From Symsagittifera roscoffensis (Eukaryota; Xenacoelomorpha; Acoela; Convolutidae), in the NCBI RefSeq assembly GCF_963678635.1, contig NC_087067.1, positions 59,506,594 to 59,570,593 of the forward strand: a stretch of DNA of 64,000 nt, written 5' to 3'. This document shows, piece by piece, positions 62,313 through 64,000 of this stretch (positions are counted from its first letter, which is position 1; each line of letters starts with the position of its first letter). The translations under genes were made by a program, and so were the position numbers. The notes under the pieces were generated by a model. That model was not told the origin of the DNA. It did no database searches and worked only from the letters and a program-made list of their open reading frames with translations.

Positions 62313-64000
62313 GTTTGTTTGTTTGTTTGTTTGTTGTTTGTTGTTATGCCGAATGGAGCTCATAAAAGCTTCTCTTCGCCAGCATCGTAGTTCCGTATGG
62401 GTCTGGAGATAGGATGGCTAGTCCCACGTTAGTTGTGCCAAAAATTTAGCAGCTGCGAGGTTCTGCCAGGTCTCCGACCTGTCCGGAACTTCTTCCACTG
62501 ATGAGGAGGTTTCATTGAAATCTTGTTCGCCTCGTAAAGGCACTCCTCTCGAACTGTGGTAGTTCTTGGTCAGTGTTTTTGTTTTTTTTCTTGGGTTTTT
62601 TGCTTAGTTTCTGTTCGAGAAGTTAAGAAGTCAGCTGTTCCCTCGAGTCAGAAGTTGTTGCAAGCTGTTCCTGTTGTCTCCTCCGCGCTGCTCCAGCAAG
62701 AAGTCCAAGCTGCTCACCACTCTGCTCACACTCTCCTCATTCGTTTCCGTCCACTCATCCTCTTCCCCTCCCCCTCCCTCTGTTCCGGCAGCACTGTGCC
62801 CCATGTCAACCACTAAGTACTTCCTGTTCTGCTGTGATATCTGGGCGTTCTTCAGACTAGCCGAGCTGATTTTGAGGAAAGCATCTCCATTGCTAGCTCC
62901 ACCACTAGTGCTCACTGACACTGTATCCATTCGACCATTAACGCCACTATCAGATCCCAACGAAGTGCCAACTTTCTCTAAAGACGCGTCTCGACTGGGG
63001 CCACTCGACTACTGTGTCACAGTCTTTTTCTCCTCCTCCCAAAGAACATGAGTTGTTTGAGTCTTTGCGGTTATGGCGTCCCTGTTGGCCAGCAGATTCG
63101 GTTCTACTCAGATGTCTCACTATGCTCTGGTAGGAGTGAGAATGGGATGCGTCAGAATGCAGAGACGAGTAGTCACTTTTATGAGGGATGGTCTGCAACT
63201 GCTCTATGAAATCTGCGCCCTCTTCCTTGTCCGCAAAAAAGTGTGCCGGAGTTGCCCTCCCGCTGACCGGGGTGACGCCACCACTGCTGCTGGGCGAACT
63301 TGGACCTGCAAAATTCGACTGCACTGCGAGAGAGTAGCTGCTTGAACAAGTATTACTTGGACTGCCCAAACCCCCACTAACGCTCTCGCCCACTCCGTTC
63401 TCTCTATTGACACTTGAAGACTGCGAAGAGCCAACTCCAATCACTCCATTTGACCTTGCATGACTGCTGTTCTGTGCTGTTTGCGAGGAGGTGGCAGCGG
63501 AGGTGTTGTTGGCTTTGAAGTAGTCGTGGTTGGGAGGAGGCATGACTCCTGTGGCAAGGATGAATCCGCTGAGAGAGTGAAAGTGTGCGAGGATGATGAC
63601 TGCCTGGACCAGTTTGTCCTGAGGCCACTGTCTCGGACCCCCACTTCCCTCCACTACTTCCTTAATCGTATGTGCGTTTATTTTCCATGGTGCGTGGGCT
63701 AAAAGCGTGTTTAGGCTGATTAGAGCCTTCACATCTAGGAGCATATTTCTCTGGCGCTGTTTAGACATGGCAGCGGCAGACGAATCCTCCCCCCGCATGG
63801 TGGTGGCAGTGCTAGATGAGCCGCAGATGAAGGAAGAGTGGGGGAGAAGCCGAACTGGGCGGGCGAAGGGGTCGTCTTCTGGAAGCAATTCGAGCACCGA
63901 GCGGATCAAGTAAGAGCAGTCAAAGCGAGCAGCAGCCATTAAAGTGAGGTAGGATACCAGAGTAGGGTCGAAGTTAGAGGCGGAGATGTGATGATGGGAA
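62313..64000 (-). pseudogene. SESN: Sestrin retrocopy S8, type B, cut by window end
   Basis: Microsatellite junction and foreign tail at 62313-62630, the end segment lacking the 18 bp, then an open core from 62950 to the window edge. It is offset by 13,860 bp from S6 and nearly identical. Whether its 5' end is complete or truncated lies outside the window. Confidence 0.7.

Overview
This window is eukaryotic and most likely metazoan. No bacterial gene layout is present. The only recognisable coding sequences are an N-terminal sestrin half and a SAM-domain protein. Almost all 64 kb is built from a ~478-bp tandem repeat (79 copies counted, all in the same + orientation), interrupted by eleven intronless mRNA-like inserts, all on the minus strand. 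The species cannot be named from sequence alone.

The repeat. Each unit has two halves. The first (~165 nt, + strand) looks like a spliced-leader (SL) RNA gene: a conserved ~32-nt putative leader starting TAGCCTAATTG and ending ATTAAATA, a GTATTTG donor, two predicted stem-loops, a U-rich Sm-like site and a short terminal hairpin. The second half (~310 bp) reads on the minus strand as a fragment of an unidentified Gln-rich protein, mostly with a 1-base frame break.

The inserts. Three copies of a SAM-domain mRNA (about 0.9-1.7, 6.5-7.7 and 10.5-11.8 kb) and eight of an N-terminal sestrin mRNA (S1-S8, from 14.3 kb to the window end) lie antisense to the SL genes. In all eight inserts whose 5' end is present, the same ~32-nt leader sits immediately upstream of the start codon, with only 5-9 bases between. 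This is the structure of a trans-spliced mRNA copied back into DNA. I read the inserts as retrocopies of SL-trans-spliced transcripts captured inside an SL RNA gene cluster. Both mRNA families end in the same foreign 3' tail, so the original inserts were chimeric.

Region by region. 1-14.3 kb: diverged SL units plus three SAM inserts. 14.3-64 kb: a higher-order repeat of ~13-14 kb, each period holding two sestrin inserts of alternating type (with or without an 18-bp segment) separated by 6-11 SL units. The last two periods are offset by exactly 13,860 bp, so amplification is recent. Sestrin copies share disabling changes (in-frame TGA, TAG and TAA, two frameshifts), so the array amplified an already broken copy. 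One SAM copy keeps an open 292-codon frame.

Functional reading. If the SL interpretation is right, this locus supplies leader RNA for trans-splicing, and the protein-like parts are passengers. The SL assignment rests on structure and on the leader/mRNA junctions. No expression data were available.
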